Part shown: positions 17,535-26,235 of the stretch, piece by piece
How the letters are laid out: every line of letters starts with the position of its first letter
Position numbering within the stretch: the stretch's first letter is position 1
Assembly (NCBI GenBank): GCA_937907245.1
Contig: CALCUM010000003.1
Span: 310,001 to 374,000 of the forward strand
Source: an uncultured Rhodobiaceae bacterium
Lineage (GTDB): Bacteria; Pseudomonadota; Alphaproteobacteria; RS24
Length of the DNA: 64,000 nt
Reading direction: 5' to 3'
The notes under the pieces: model-generated
The model's input: the letters and a program-made list of their open reading frames with translations, nothing else
Database searches by the model: none
What the model was told of the DNA's origin: nothing
Made by a program: the position numbers and the translations under genes

Positions 17535-18641
17535 TTACAGGCTGGTGGTATCCGCACTCGGCGTTTCGATATAAATAGAGCGACTGGGGAAAGCAAAACC
17601 TGTGCCCGCCTCTTCGACCAATTTTTTAATCGCGAACAATAAGCCTTGTTTGGCATCCAGCCAGTCTAGCCAATCGGTAGAAGCGGTAAAGCAATAGACC
17701 ATCAGGTCTATGGAGCTGGCGTTAAAGCTTTCCACCCGCACCACGCAAGAGACATTTTCATCGCCCGTCACAAAGCGCGGATCCTCAATCAGCCATTGCT
17801 CAATACCTGCGCGCACTTTTTCTAGCTGTTCCGCTGTGCTGCTATACTCTAGGCCGATAGTCCATTTCACTCGCCGTTGGGTCATATTCGAGTAATTAAT
17901 CAACGCGTGATCGGAGAAGGTATTATTGGGCACGATAACAGGCACTCGATCGAAACGGCGCACGCGAGTGGAACGAAAGCCGATTTGCTCAATCACGCCC
18001 TCGACAACGCCCGTCACCTCAATGCGATCGCCGATTTGAAACCGTCGCTCCACCAAAATAGACACGCCACCAAGTAAATTCTTGAACAAGTCCTGCGCGC
18101 CCAAAGCCACCGCCACGCCAAATAATCCAAAACCCGCCACGATAGGGCCAATTTGAATACCCCAGATTTGCAGCACCGTCGCCCCGCCCGTCAGGCCTAT
18201 GCCCCACCGCACCAGCGTCATCAGCCAGCCGATAATCTCGGGCGACAGAAGGTCTCCGATTTGTTTCAATGCCACATGGGCAGGCGTGATGGCGGCATAA
18301 AAAGTCCAAAAAATACCCACCGCAATGAGCGAGCGCATCACCTTATCGGCCAGCTCTTCGGGCAGTCCCGTAAGCGGCAAGGCTTCCAACGCAAAAAACA
18401 CGCCCAAAATGAGAAAGAAGAATTTGATCGGGCGCTCGATGGCCTCTCGCAACATGTCGTCGATTTCGTTCTTTGTCCGCTTGGTCACACGCTCCAGCGC
18501 GTTTAACACAAAACGGGTGAACAGGCCGCGCAAGACAGCAAAGATTAAAAAGATGGCCAGCGCCGTCAGCAGATCTGAAGCACTCAACCCAAAAGAGCCC
18601 GAACTCCAAACATCCCCCACTAAGTTGATAAATTCCTGCAT
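17535..18641 (-). CDS. Small-conductance mechanosensitive channel (MscS family)
   Basis: 368-residue channel protein with four to five transmembrane helices. The pore-lining TM3 and beta domain are visible as GFGLFGVAVALGAQDLFKNLLGGVSILVERRFQIGDRIEV (about residues 172-212), then VEGVIEQIGFRSTRVRRFDRVPVIVPNNTF, the classic MscS beta domain. A C-terminal alpha/beta domain follows. It releases solutes upon hypo-osmotic shock. The 3' end converges on the DUF934 repeat array. Confidence 0.93.
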   Translation of the reverse strand: MQEFINLVGDVWSSGSFGLSASDLLTALAIFLIFAVLRGLFTRFVLNALERVTKRTKNEIDDMLREAIERPIKFFFLILGVFFALEALPLTGLPEELADKVMRSLIAVGIFWTFYAAITPAHVALKQIGDLLSPEIIGWLMTLVRWGIGLTGGATVLQIWGIQIGPIVAGFGLFGVAVALGAQDLFKNLLGGVSILVERRFQIGDRIEVTGVVEGVIEQIGFRSTRVRRFDRVPVIVPNNTFSDHALINYSNMTQRRVKWTIGLEYSSTAEQLEKVRAGIEQWLIEDPRFVTGDENVSCVVRVESFNASSIDLMVYCFTASTDWLDWLDAKQGLLFAIKKLVEEAGTGFAFPSRSIYIETPSADTTSL

Positions 18642-18658
18642 TACTATTTACCTCTTCC

Positions 18659-19003
18659 TCAAGACCAATTGCCGTCTAGTTTTTCGTCTAAAAAGTGCCG
18701 CCCTGCAACATCTTCTATATCTATCACCCAAATATCTGGGTCGCGCGATAATTCGCGCGATAGATGCGCATCTATATCTGGCTCCGCCGTCCCTGGTTCC
18801 AAAACGACGCGCGCCAAACGCTCGCCATCCATATTGGTAAACAAAGACAATAAGCCCCCCGTGCCGTCCAACCGGTTAACGCGCACAAAAATAACCCCAG
18901 CATCCGTGTCGCCTCGCTTAGCGACATAGGCAGCCGCCAAAGCTCCGTTAACGCGGCGCACCAACGCTTGCACATAAAGTTCAGATTTAAGACGCATAAA
19001 CAT
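18659..19003 (-). CDS. DUF1491 protein
   Basis: 114-residue protein of the DUF1491 family, a small alphaproteobacterial group without known function. Recognisable parts are MRLKSELYVQALVRRVN at the start, GDTDAGVIFVRVNRLDG in the middle and the C-terminal LSRELSRDPDIWVIDIEDVAGRHFL. ATGs at 19003 and 18997 are both possible starts. It lies 17 bases upstream of the MscS gene on the same strand and is divergent from sufE. Confidence 0.82.
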   Translation of the reverse strand: MFMRLKSELYVQALVRRVNGALAAAYVAKRGDTDAGVIFVRVNRLDGTGGLLSLFTNMDGERLARVVLEPGTAEPDIDAHLSRELSRDPDIWVIDIEDVAGRHFLDEKLDGNWS

Positions 19004-19117
19004 GTTCTTTGTTTACCATGATTGCGCGGCTTCTTTACACACTTGCTTTCCCTTATAGCTCGGCTTAATTTTGCGATAATCGCGCCCCATTGGATTGGCG
19101 CCGAAAGGAAGCTGAAC

Positions 19118-19525
19118 ATGTCGCTGGAAACGCTACTCGAAGATTTCGCCCTATTTGACGATTGGGAAGAGCGCTATCGCTTCATCATCGAGCTTGGCAG
19201 TGGCTTGGCCCCCTTGAGCGATGCCGAACATAATGAAGCCAATAAAGTGCCAGGCTGTGTCAGTCAGGTTTGGCTCGTCACGCAAGTTGAGGGCGAAACT
19301 CTGCACTTTCGTGGCGATAGCGACGCCCATATCGTGCGCGGTCTGGTAGCTATTTTGCTCGATCTTTATAACGGTAAAAGCCGCGCGGAGATTGTCGGCT
19401 TTGACGCCGAAAGCGCTTTTGCCCAGCTTGGCCTCAGCGAACACCTTACCCCACAACGCTCCAATGGGTTTTACGCCATGGTTCAGCGCATCCGAAACGA
19501 TGCGGCAGCGGCGGCAGTCGATTGA
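19118..19525 (+). CDS. sufE: Cysteine desulfuration protein SufE
   Basis: 135-residue sulfur acceptor that takes persulfide sulfur from SufS and passes it to SufB for Fe-S cluster assembly. The catalytic Cys is in NKVPGCVSQVWL near residue 47; LHFRGDSDAHIVRGLVAILLDLYNGKS follows as in the family. The ATG at 19118 has AAAGGAAGC upstream and was preferred over a longer frame starting at 19022. It is separate from any suf operon. The 3' end overlaps the convergent DUF6456 gene by about 43 bases. Confidence 0.93.
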   Translation: MSLETLLEDFALFDDWEERYRFIIELGSGLAPLSDAEHNEANKVPGCVSQVWLVTQVEGETLHFRGDSDAHIVRGLVAILLDLYNGKSRAEIVGFDAESAFAQLGLSEHLTPQRSNGFYAMVQRIRNDAAAAAVD

Positions 19526-20247
19526 AGCCCATAATGCACCGATAAACGCATGAGGGCCATTTTGAGCATCAGCTTGCCGGAGCGTTTGGGTAAAGCAAAA
19601 CCACGTTCGCAATCTTCCAAACCAACTTCAGCACAACAAATCGCGACCGCCACATCTGATAAGCCGGGGCCGATATAGGCCAAGGCAGCGTCCAGTCTTT
19701 TACGCGCGTCCAAAAGGTGCCCAGCAAAATTTGGCTCGCCAGAGGACGGCGTCCCATCGACAAAAACAGGGCGTAGCCAATCCATCGTTTGTCGGGGTTG
19801 GTATGCGGCACAATCATAATCTTGGCCAAGCCGGTTCCCCGCCTCAAACTCTATATCTTGAAGCCCGAAGCGTTTGTCTTGTCGGCGCGCTTGCAACCAT
19901 TGCAAAGGGGTTGTCTGGGTCTGTTTCGCTGGAGCTTCGGGCCCCGCTTTGCTCAGCCCTTTGTGTTGCGCAATAAACAAGCCCCCTGCCTGAAAACGGC
20001 GTAAATGAGCAAGGCCTTGCGGCGATATTTCAAAACAATCATCTTCTTGCAAATGGAGCTCTTGCAAAAGATCCGCTTTGTGCCAAGCCAAAACGTAAGT
20101 AGCCTCGATGGTGGCTTGCGGCCTCGTCGATTTTTGGCCTTGGCGAAACAAACCGAAACTGTCTTGGCCCAGGCCTTTGAGATAGGCTTTTGGGGTCGTC
20201 AGTTTCTTGGCGTGCTGGCGAAACACCCGCTCACTCGCCGGAGTCAT
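19483..20247 (-). CDS. DUF6456 protein
   Basis: 254-residue protein. The C-terminal half matches DUF6456: TPLQWLQARRQDKRFGLQDIEFEAGNRLGQDY, TMDWLRPVF, DARKRLDAALAYIGPGLSDVAVAICCAEVGLEDCERGFALPKRSGKLMLKMALMRLSVHYG. The N-terminal half has a basic segment and may carry a DNA-binding part, but I do not recognise it. The ATG at 20247 has GGAAGG upstream and lies 17 bases inside the end of the DnaA-like gene, so the pair is translationally coupled. Function is unknown; a regulatory role is inferred from the partner. Confidence 0.75.
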   Translation of the reverse strand: MTPASERVFRQHAKKLTTPKAYLKGLGQDSFGLFRQGQKSTRPQATIEATYVLAWHKADLLQELHLQEDDCFEISPQGLAHLRRFQAGGLFIAQHKGLSKAGPEAPAKQTQTTPLQWLQARRQDKRFGLQDIEFEAGNRLGQDYDCAAYQPRQTMDWLRPVFVDGTPSSGEPNFAGHLLDARKRLDAALAYIGPGLSDVAVAICCAEVGLEDCERGFALPKRSGKLMLKMALMRLSVHYGLQSTAAAAASFRMR

Positions 20248-20638
20248 TGGATGCCTTCCAACTGGTGGCAAATAGCTCCGCCAAAGCCAGTTCTGCAAAA
20301 TGCATCGCCCGGTCCAGTTCGGGCGCGTCGCGGCCATCCTCTAGCCGTGTCACCCCATGCGCCACGCTGGTGCGGTCCCGCGTGATCATTTGGCCAATAT
20401 GGGTATAGCTCATGCCAAACCCCACGTGAGAAAGGTAATAAACAACATGTCTGGCCTGCGATAAATGCTGACTCCCTCGACTGGGGCCCAAAAGATATTC
20501 CGGCAAAATATTATTGGCGGCACGAACATAAGAAACGATTAAGCTAAATTGCGCCTCTCGCTGTATCGCTTCGAGCGAGGTCGATAGCTGTTCTGCAACA
20601 AGATCTGGTTTACCAATTATTCTTCGACGAGCGGGCAT
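20231..20638 (-). CDS. Orphan DnaA domain-IV-like helix-turn-helix protein
   Basis: 135-residue protein whose centre resembles the DnaA C-terminal DNA-binding domain (Bac_DnaA_C): ARHVVYYLSHVGFGMSYTHIGQMITRDRTSVAHGVTRLED. The RDRTSVAHG stretch corresponds to the DnaA signature DHTTVLHA that contacts the DnaA box. There is no AAA+ domain. It probably binds DNA; whether it recognises DnaA boxes is unknown. Its ATG has GAGGTT upstream, and its 3' end overlaps DUF6456. A 221-base AT-rich gap separates it from the divergent winged-helix gene. Confidence 0.78.
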   Translation of the reverse strand: MPARRRIIGKPDLVAEQLSTSLEAIQREAQFSLIVSYVRAANNILPEYLLGPSRGSQHLSQARHVVYYLSHVGFGMSYTHIGQMITRDRTSVAHGVTRLEDGRDAPELDRAMHFAELALAELFATSWKASNDSGE

Positions 20639-20859
20639 AAGAACCTCTTTTTTTTACAGTATGAACAATCGCCAGCCCCCGAGCATGACTGCCGAATAAT
20701 AACGCGAAAACACAGGCTTAAGAAAAACAAAAACACACGTGCCCAGACCCTTCACTTGAAACCCTCAGGTTATTCATTGAAAAGAAAAAACTTAACTTGA
20801 AGCTTTTAACCGAACCTCTAGAGTAAGAATTCATAAAAATAAAAATAAAAGGATTAATA
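20639..20859. other. AT-rich divergent intergenic region
   Basis: 221 bases between the DnaA-like gene (minus) and the winged-helix gene (plus). It is markedly A-rich on the plus strand, with two CTTGAA motifs and a run of AAAAATAAAAATAAAAGG just before the downstream start. It probably holds promoters for both genes. I could not define boxes with confidence and saw no long palindrome. Confidence 0.5.
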
Positions 20860-21330
20860 ATGGCTAGACGTCAGAACCATAAATTATCTGCAAAGGCTGC
20901 GGAAAAAGAAATTTTTACCCTCCCCAATCAAATCACCAAACCCATCCTTGGTCTTGAAAATGATGCACAAGACTTCATCAACACTCTTTTGCTCAGCTAT
21001 CGTTTTGGGAACCATATTTTCGACACGCAAACACCGCATCATGAAGACTGGATTATGCTCTTCGTCATCCTCACCAATGAGGCGGAAGGCCGCGCGACAG
21101 TGACCAAGAATATCGTTGAGATTACCGGTCGCGCCTATGGCACGGTGCGCGCTTCTTTGCAGCGCTTTGAAGAGCTTGGCTACATCGAACCCAATCAGCG
21201 CATTGGCCGATCCGAGCTTTATGTGCCAACGCAAAAAATGAAGAAAGCGGTAAACGCTTTTGCCAAAACCTTCTGGCCAAATGTTGCGCGCGCCCGCACC
21301 AACCAAACGCGCGTGAAAGACCCTGCATAG
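20860..21330 (+). CDS. MarR-like winged-helix protein
   Basis: 156-residue protein with a probable winged helix-turn-helix. The segment DWIMLFVILTNEAEGRATVTKNIVEITGRAYGTVRASLQRFEELGYIEPNQRIGRSELYVPTQ (about residues 63-126) has the helix-turn-helix pattern followed by the beta-wing of MarR-type regulators. The basic N-terminus (RRQNHKLSAKAAEKE) could also contact DNA. Target is unknown. It stands between the DnaA-like gene and an MFS transporter, either of which could be its target. Confidence 0.7.
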   Translation: MARRQNHKLSAKAAEKEIFTLPNQITKPILGLENDAQDFINTLLLSYRFGNHIFDTQTPHHEDWIMLFVILTNEAEGRATVTKNIVEITGRAYGTVRASLQRFEELGYIEPNQRIGRSELYVPTQKMKKAVNAFAKTFWPNVARARTNQTRVKDPA

Positions 21331-21395
21331 ACACCCGTCAATCGATTATCCTTTGGTTCCACCGCCTATTTTGTGTTACGCCACAAATCATCTTT

Positions 21396-21405
21396 GATTT
21401 AAATC
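21396..21405. promoter_or_regulatory. Palindrome upstream of MFS gene
   Basis: GATTTAAATC is a perfect 10-base palindrome 21 bases before the MFS start. A second inverted repeat, TTTGTG-ttacgc-CACAAA, sits at 21370-21387. Either could be an operator for the neighbouring winged-helix regulator; this is inference from position only. Confidence 0.3.
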
Positions 21406-21426
21406 GTCCGTGGCGATGGAGCTAGC

Positions 21427-22680
21427 ATGACCCAAGAGAGTGAAATTTTAACGCCACGTTGGGGCGTCAATCCGATGTTTGCCTATCTTGGCGGCATCGC
21501 CACATGGTTTACCTCGCATGGGCTGCAATTCGTCATGGTGCCAACTTTGGTTATTGTCACCCTGGGGGGCACGGCCGCTCAATTGGCGGCGGCACAAGTG
21601 GCGCTGGCCTTGCCGCAGGTTTTTTTAATGCTTTATGCGGGCAGCATCGCCGATAAAAACGATTCCCGAACCATTCTCATTTGGGTCAATTTACTGGCTG
21701 CCATCCCCCCAATTGCCTTGGGGTGGATTACCTATATGCAGCTTTTGGAATATTGGCACATCTTGCTTTTCGCAATGATGATGAGCGTCACTTTTGCCTT
21801 CATGGTGCCAACACGCGACGCGCTTTTATCGCGGGTCACGGACACCCATATTCAAGGCGCCGTCATGATGGCGCTCATCGCCCAATTTGGCGCCCAGCTT
21901 TTGGGCTATGTTTTGGCTGGCACGGCCTCGGCCTTTGCGGGCCCATGGGCTTTGCTAGCCTTGCAGGCCATGGCGCTGCTGGTCGGCTTTGGGTTCACGC
22001 TTATGCTGCCCAACTTCCCGCCTATGAAACAGCCTGAGTTGGCTGAGGGAGAGGTAAACGACCAAAGCTGGCGTGCCGGTTTCACAATCGTTTGGAACTC
22101 GCCCATCATGCGTCCGGTGATTATTTCCTCCATCGGAACGGGCATTTTCTTCATTGGCATCTTCATGGTTACTTTGCCGCTCATCGTCACCCAAATTTTT
22201 GGCGGCGGTCAGCTGGAGATTTCTATTCTGAATTTCTGCTTCTGGGGCGGTACTATTTTCTCCACCCTTTTAATGATGATGCGCCGCCCGGTCGAGCGCC
22301 GCGGCCGCGCCATGACGGGCGCGCTTATCATTGGCTGTTTCGCTTTAATGGGCGTGCCCTTGGCACCCGACTTTGCGTCTCTATGTGCGATTGCCGCCAT
22401 TTGGGGCATTGCGGCAGGGGTGAATATGACCATGGCGCGCACGATTGTTCAAATTGAAGCCCCGGCCGAGGCCCGCGGTCGCGTATTGGCTTTTTACAGC
22501 CTCGGCTTCATGGGTTCGGCGCCCGTAGGGGCCACGCTCACCGGTATCATGACCGAGATTATTGGGCCATTAGCGGCCACTTTCATCTCTGCTTTCCTGA
22601 TGATGGTGCTGATACTCGCCCTCATTGCGCTAACGCCAGTGTGGCAAATTATGCGCCGTGAGGACGAGCTGACTTCCTAA
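21427..22680 (+). CDS. MFS transporter (EntS/MFS_3-like exporter)
   Basis: 417-residue major facilitator with about twelve transmembrane helices. The A-like motif GSIADKNDSRTIL between helices 2 and 3 (residue about 72), a VPTRDALLSRV segment before helix 5, and the C-terminal EAPAEARGRVLAFYSLGFMG are typical of the EntS-type MFS_3 group, which exports siderophores or drugs. No siderophore genes are nearby. A regulator gene precedes it by 97 bases. Confidence 0.88.
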   Translation: MTQESEILTPRWGVNPMFAYLGGIATWFTSHGLQFVMVPTLVIVTLGGTAAQLAAAQVALALPQVFLMLYAGSIADKNDSRTILIWVNLLAAIPPIALGWITYMQLLEYWHILLFAMMMSVTFAFMVPTRDALLSRVTDTHIQGAVMMALIAQFGAQLLGYVLAGTASAFAGPWALLALQAMALLVGFGFTLMLPNFPPMKQPELAEGEVNDQSWRAGFTIVWNSPIMRPVIISSIGTGIFFIGIFMVTLPLIVTQIFGGGQLEISILNFCFWGGTIFSTLLMMMRRPVERRGRAMTGALIIGCFALMGVPLAPDFASLCAIAAIWGIAAGVNMTMARTIVQIEAPAEARGRVLAFYSLGFMGSAPVGATLTGIMTEIIGPLAATFISAFLMMVLILALIALTPVWQIMRREDELTS

Positions 22681-22702
22681 GCAAACCGATTGGCTTACGT
22701 AT

Positions 22703-23614
22703 TTAGCTGTATTTCTTTTCATCCCACCAAGGGTAGAAATCCGGCATATCGCGGCTCGGCTTATTAGCAAATTCGGGCGGGCGTTTTTCCAAGAAGGAAA
22801 CGACACCTTCTTTCGCATCCGACTGACGGCCCCTGCCAAACACGGCCTTGCTGTCTACTTTATGCGCTTCCATAGGATGGTCCGCGCCCATCATGCGCCA
22901 CAGCATTTGGCGCGTCATGGCTACCGAAACAGGCGAGCTCATCTGGGTCATTTGCAAAGCAATTTCTTTGGCTCGGGCCAGCAAATCTGCCTGTGGCACA
23001 ATCTCGCTCACCAGACCGCCATCGAGGGCTTCTTGGGCATTAAACACTTCGCCCGAATAGCACCATTGCAGGGCTTTCGAGATGCCGACAAGGCGCGGCA
23101 AAAACCAGCTCGAGCAGGCCTCTGGCACAATGCCGCGACGCGCAAACACAAATCCAAAACGCGCATTATCGGAGGCAATTCGAATATCCATCGGCAATTG
23201 CATCGTCGCGCCAATACCCACAGCCGCGCCGTTGATGGCGCCAATGACAGGCTTAATGCTCTCGAAAATGCGCAAGGTAACGCGACCGCCGCTATCGCGA
23301 ATATCTTCGCTCGACCAATCAATGGCGCCGTCCGCGCCAACCACTGTTTTCTTTTCGCCAGCATCTTCGCGCTCGGCATAATCGAACGTTTTATCGCCTT
23401 CCGACAAATCGGCACCGGCACAAAAGGCACGCTCGCCCTCGCCCGTGATAATAATCGCACGAACCTTGTCGTCGGCATCGGCGGCATCAAAGGCGTCGAT
23501 AATCTCATACATCATTCGTCCGGTAAAAGCGTTCATCACTTTCGGACGGTTTAAGGTCAGCACAAAGATGCCATCCGCATCCACTTCGGTTTTGATTTGT
23601 TGATATTCTGACAT
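22703..23614 (-). CDS. Enoyl-CoA hydratase/isomerase family protein
   Basis: 303-residue crotonase-fold protein. The oxyanion-hole segments are AFCAGADLSEG (about residue 66) and AINGAAVGIGATMQLPMDIRIAS (about 130); the region GIVPEACSSWFLPRLVG holds one conserved glutamate (PEA) used by hydratases. The extra C-terminal length with DFYPWWDEKKYS is usual for a subgroup annotated as enoyl-CoA hydratases. The ATG at 23614 has GGGGAG upstream. It is divergent from an acyl-CoA synthetase, pointing to a shared acyl-CoA pathway. Confidence 0.9.
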   Translation of the reverse strand: MSEYQQIKTEVDADGIFVLTLNRPKVMNAFTGRMMYEIIDAFDAADADDKVRAIIITGEGERAFCAGADLSEGDKTFDYAEREDAGEKKTVVGADGAIDWSSEDIRDSGGRVTLRIFESIKPVIGAINGAAVGIGATMQLPMDIRIASDNARFGFVFARRGIVPEACSSWFLPRLVGISKALQWCYSGEVFNAQEALDGGLVSEIVPQADLLARAKEIALQMTQMSSPVSVAMTRQMLWRMMGADHPMEAHKVDSKAVFGRGRQSDAKEGVVSFLEKRPPEFANKPSRDMPDFYPWWDEKKYS

Positions 23615-23712
23615 TTTTCTCCCCAAAACTGTCTAAAACTTACATATCCGTGACTTGCCGAAACGTCCCATATCTCTATAGTTCCTGCAATAGTACTTTT
23701 TGGGAGAAACAG

Positions 23713-25269
23713 ATGCATCCGTATATTCATGCGCAAAACAATCCGCAACACCCAGCCTTTATTATGGCTGCTACCGACGAGGTTGTGACTTACAAACAGC
23801 TAAATGATTACTCGAATCAAATAGCCCAACTGGCCCGCGCACGCGGGCTACAAGTCGGAGATGGCATTGCTATCTTCATGGATAACAATAAACATTTTCT
23901 GGAAATTTGCTGGGCCGCGCAACGCGCTGGACTTTATTTTACAGCTGTCTCGTCGCGCCTTACCGCGCCAGAAGTTGAGTATGTCGTGAAAGACTGCGGC
24001 GCAAAATTGCTGTTCACCTCTGACTACATGAAAGACACAGCGGTCGAGTTACTGGACTTGCTGCCCGATATGGCGGGTCTATTTATGGTGGGCGATGCCG
24101 CCGATGGTTATGAAGACTATCTCACCGCACGCGATGGCCAACCCGCCGAGCCGGTAGCCGATGAAACGCGTGGCATGGATATGTTGTATTCGTCTGGCAC
24201 AACCGGGCGACCCAAAGGTATTCGTCGGGCGCTTCCAGGCGATGCTATTGATGAGGCGGATCCGCTGTTCAGCCTTGTGTCGCTGCTTTACGGTTTCGAC
24301 GAAAGCACCACTTATTTATCGCCAGCGCCGCTCTATCATGCCGCCCCTTTGCGCTACAATATGTGTGCGCAGCAATTGGGTGCCACTTGCATCATCATGG
24401 AAAATTTCGACCCCGAGGAAGCCTTGGCTTTAATCGAGAAGCACAAGTGCAACAAAAGCCAATGGGTGCCCACCATGTTCGTCCGGATGCTGAAATTACC
24501 AGAAGAAGTCCGCACGAAATATGATGTCTCCAGCATGCAAACCGCCATTCACGCGGCTGCGCCCTGCCCCGTGCCGATCAAAGAAAAAATGATCGATTGG
24601 TGGGGCCCCGTGATTTACGAATATTATGCGGGCAGCGAAGGCAATGGTTTCACGCAGCTAAACTCAGAAGAATGGCTCGGCCATAAAGGTTCGGTCGGGA
24701 AAGCCCTGACAGGAATTTTGCACATTTGCGACGACGAAGGCAACGAATTGCCAGTCGGCGAAAGCGGTGCCATTTTCTTCGAACAACCAATGGAAGCCCC
24801 GGGGTTTGAATATTACAATGACCCGAAAAAAACCGCCGAAAGCCGACACCCCGTGCATCCTAATTGGAGCACATTGGGCGACGTCGGGCGTCTCGACGAA
24901 GAAGGCTATCTCTATCTCACCGACCGCAAAGCCTTCATGATTATCTCTGGCGGTGTGAATATTTACCCGCAAGAGACCGAAAACTTGCTCATCACCCACC
25001 CGAAAGTGGCCGATGTAGCGGTAATTGGCGTGCCAAACGAAGACTTCGGCGAAGAGGTCAAAGCCGTGGTGCAGCCTGCCGATTGGTCGGCTTCGGGCCC
25101 CGAGCTGGAAGCCGAGCTCATCGCATTTTGCAAAGAAAGCCTATCGGCTATCAAATGCCCACGATCGGTTGATTTTGACAAAGAACTACCGCGCCACCCC
25201 ACAGGAAAACTATACAAGCGGTTGGTTCGAGACCGCTATTGGGGTAATAAGAACTCAAAGATTGTCTAA
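23713..25269 (+). CDS. Acyl-CoA synthetase (AMP-forming)
   Basis: 518-residue ANL-superfamily ligase that activates a carboxylic acid to its CoA thioester via an acyl-AMP. P-loop YSSGTTGRPKGIRRALPGD near residue 160, EYYAGSEGNGFT (A5-like), LGDVGRLDEEGYLYLTDRKAFMIISGGVNIYPQE (A7-A8) and the catalytic lysine in LPRHPTGKLYKR are all present. The insert after the P-loop (EADPLFSLVSLLYGFDESTTYLSPAPLYH) resembles ligases for bulky acids. The ATG at 23713 has GGGAGA upstream. Substrate is unknown. Confidence 0.92.
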   Translation: MHPYIHAQNNPQHPAFIMAATDEVVTYKQLNDYSNQIAQLARARGLQVGDGIAIFMDNNKHFLEICWAAQRAGLYFTAVSSRLTAPEVEYVVKDCGAKLLFTSDYMKDTAVELLDLLPDMAGLFMVGDAADGYEDYLTARDGQPAEPVADETRGMDMLYSSGTTGRPKGIRRALPGDAIDEADPLFSLVSLLYGFDESTTYLSPAPLYHAAPLRYNMCAQQLGATCIIMENFDPEEALALIEKHKCNKSQWVPTMFVRMLKLPEEVRTKYDVSSMQTAIHAAAPCPVPIKEKMIDWWGPVIYEYYAGSEGNGFTQLNSEEWLGHKGSVGKALTGILHICDDEGNELPVGESGAIFFEQPMEAPGFEYYNDPKKTAESRHPVHPNWSTLGDVGRLDEEGYLYLTDRKAFMIISGGVNIYPQETENLLITHPKVADVAVIGVPNEDFGEEVKAVVQPADWSASGPELEAELIAFCKESLSAIKCPRSVDFDKELPRHPTGKLYKRLVRDRYWGNKNSKIV

Positions 25270-25283
25270 CGGTTTAGACAATC
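25260..25283 (+). other. Perfect 10-bp hairpin across the synthetase stop codon
   Basis: GATTGTCTAA and its complement TTAGACAATC flank a four-base CGGT loop; the synthetase TAA is at 25267-25269 in the left arm. No U-run follows, so this is not a standard intrinsic terminator. It could stabilise or mark a processing point in the mRNA ahead of the maoC-like gene. Confidence 0.6.
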
Positions 25284-25314
25284 CGCCACCACACGAATTG
25301 AAGAGGAGATACTC

Positions 25315-25767
25315 ATGCGTGTTTTTGAAAATCTAGAAGAATATGCCGCAGCCGTCGGCGAAGAATTAGGGGTCAGCGATTGGGTTGAAATCGACCAAGA
25401 CCAAGTCAATCTATTCGCAGATGCCACAGGCGATCACCAGTGGATTCACCTCGATGCAGAACGCACCCAAAAAGAATTGGGCATGGGCACAATCGCACAT
25501 GGCTTTTTGACCCTGTCTTTGCTGCCAGTTTTGATGGGCCAAATCTCGGGCGTGAAAAGCGTTACTCGTGGCATTAACTATGGCTCCAACAAAACTCGTT
25601 TTGTTTCCATGGTTCCAGTCGGCTCCAAAGTGCGCGGTCGCGCAACCTTGAAAGCCGCTGAGCCAAAAGCAGGTGGCATGTTGTTCACATCTGAAGTTAC
25701 CGTTGAAATCGATGGTTCGGAAATGCCGGCCCTGGTGTCAGAAAACCTGACCCTGTTGTTTCAATAG
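25315..25767 (+). CDS. MaoC-like (R)-specific enoyl-CoA hydratase
   Basis: 150-residue hot-dog-fold protein of the MaoC/NodN type. The hydratase signature is FADATGDHQWIHLDAERTQ near residue 40 with catalytic Asp and His, followed by GTIAHGFLTLSLLP. It would hydrate a 2-enoyl-CoA. It is 45 bases downstream of the acyl-CoA synthetase and 30 bases upstream of msrB, all on the plus strand, so co-transcription is likely. Confidence 0.9.
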   Translation: MRVFENLEEYAAAVGEELGVSDWVEIDQDQVNLFADATGDHQWIHLDAERTQKELGMGTIAHGFLTLSLLPVLMGQISGVKSVTRGINYGSNKTRFVSMVPVGSKVRGRATLKAAEPKAGGMLFTSEVTVEIDGSEMPALVSENLTLLFQ

Positions 25768-25797
25768 AAACTAGCTTCACGATAAGAGGATAATCCC

Positions 25798-26235
25798 ATG
25801 CGATCCAAAAAAGACGACACTGTTTACCCGGTCACCAAGACCGATCAGGAATGGCGCGAGCAGCTCACCGATGAGCAATTTCACGTCACCCGCAAAGCGG
25901 GAACAGAGCGCGCCTTTACGGGTCCAAATTGGGATGCCAAAGATGAGGGGCTGTATCACTGCGTTTGCTGTGACAGCCCCTTATTCAAAAGCGATACAAA
26001 ATTTGACAGCGGCACAGGCTGGCCGAGTTTTTGGGAACCCGTTTCCGAAACCGCCGTGGCCGACCGCCCAGACAACACGTTATTCATGCGCCGCACCGAG
26101 AGCGTGTGCAACACTTGCGGCGCGCACCTTGGACATGTTTTTCCAGACGGCCCCCCGCCCACAGGGCAACGCTATTGCATGAATGGCACAGCGATGGTTT
26201 TGAAGAATAAAAACGGCGAGACCATCGGCGAATAA
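25798..26235 (+). CDS. msrB: Peptide-methionine (R)-S-oxide reductase MsrB
   Basis: 145-residue methionine sulfoxide reductase B that repairs R-sulfoxide in proteins with thioredoxin. Structural zinc cysteines are C-x2-C in CVCCDSPLF and C-x2-C in [20 protein letters not shown] and the catalytic Cys in GQRYCMNG complete the family pattern. The stop overlaps the next gene's start by one base (TAATG), so the peptidase is translationally coupled. Confidence 0.96.
   Translation: MRSKKDDTVYPVTKTDQEWREQLTDEQFHVTRKAGTERAFTGPNWDAKDEGLYHCVCCDSPLFKSDTKFDSGTGWPSFWEPVSETAVADRPDNTLFMRRTESVCNTCGAHLGHVFPDGPPPTGQRYCMNGTAMVLKNKNGETIGE

Noticed and set aside
20800-20822. CtrA site (TTAA-N7-TTAAC)
   Set aside because: TTAA and TTAAC are present, but the spacing is about 10, not 7.
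20639-20859. Replication origin next to a DnaA-like gene
   Set aside because: No clustered DnaA boxes are seen, and the protein lacks the AAA+ domain; AT-richness fits divergent promoters.
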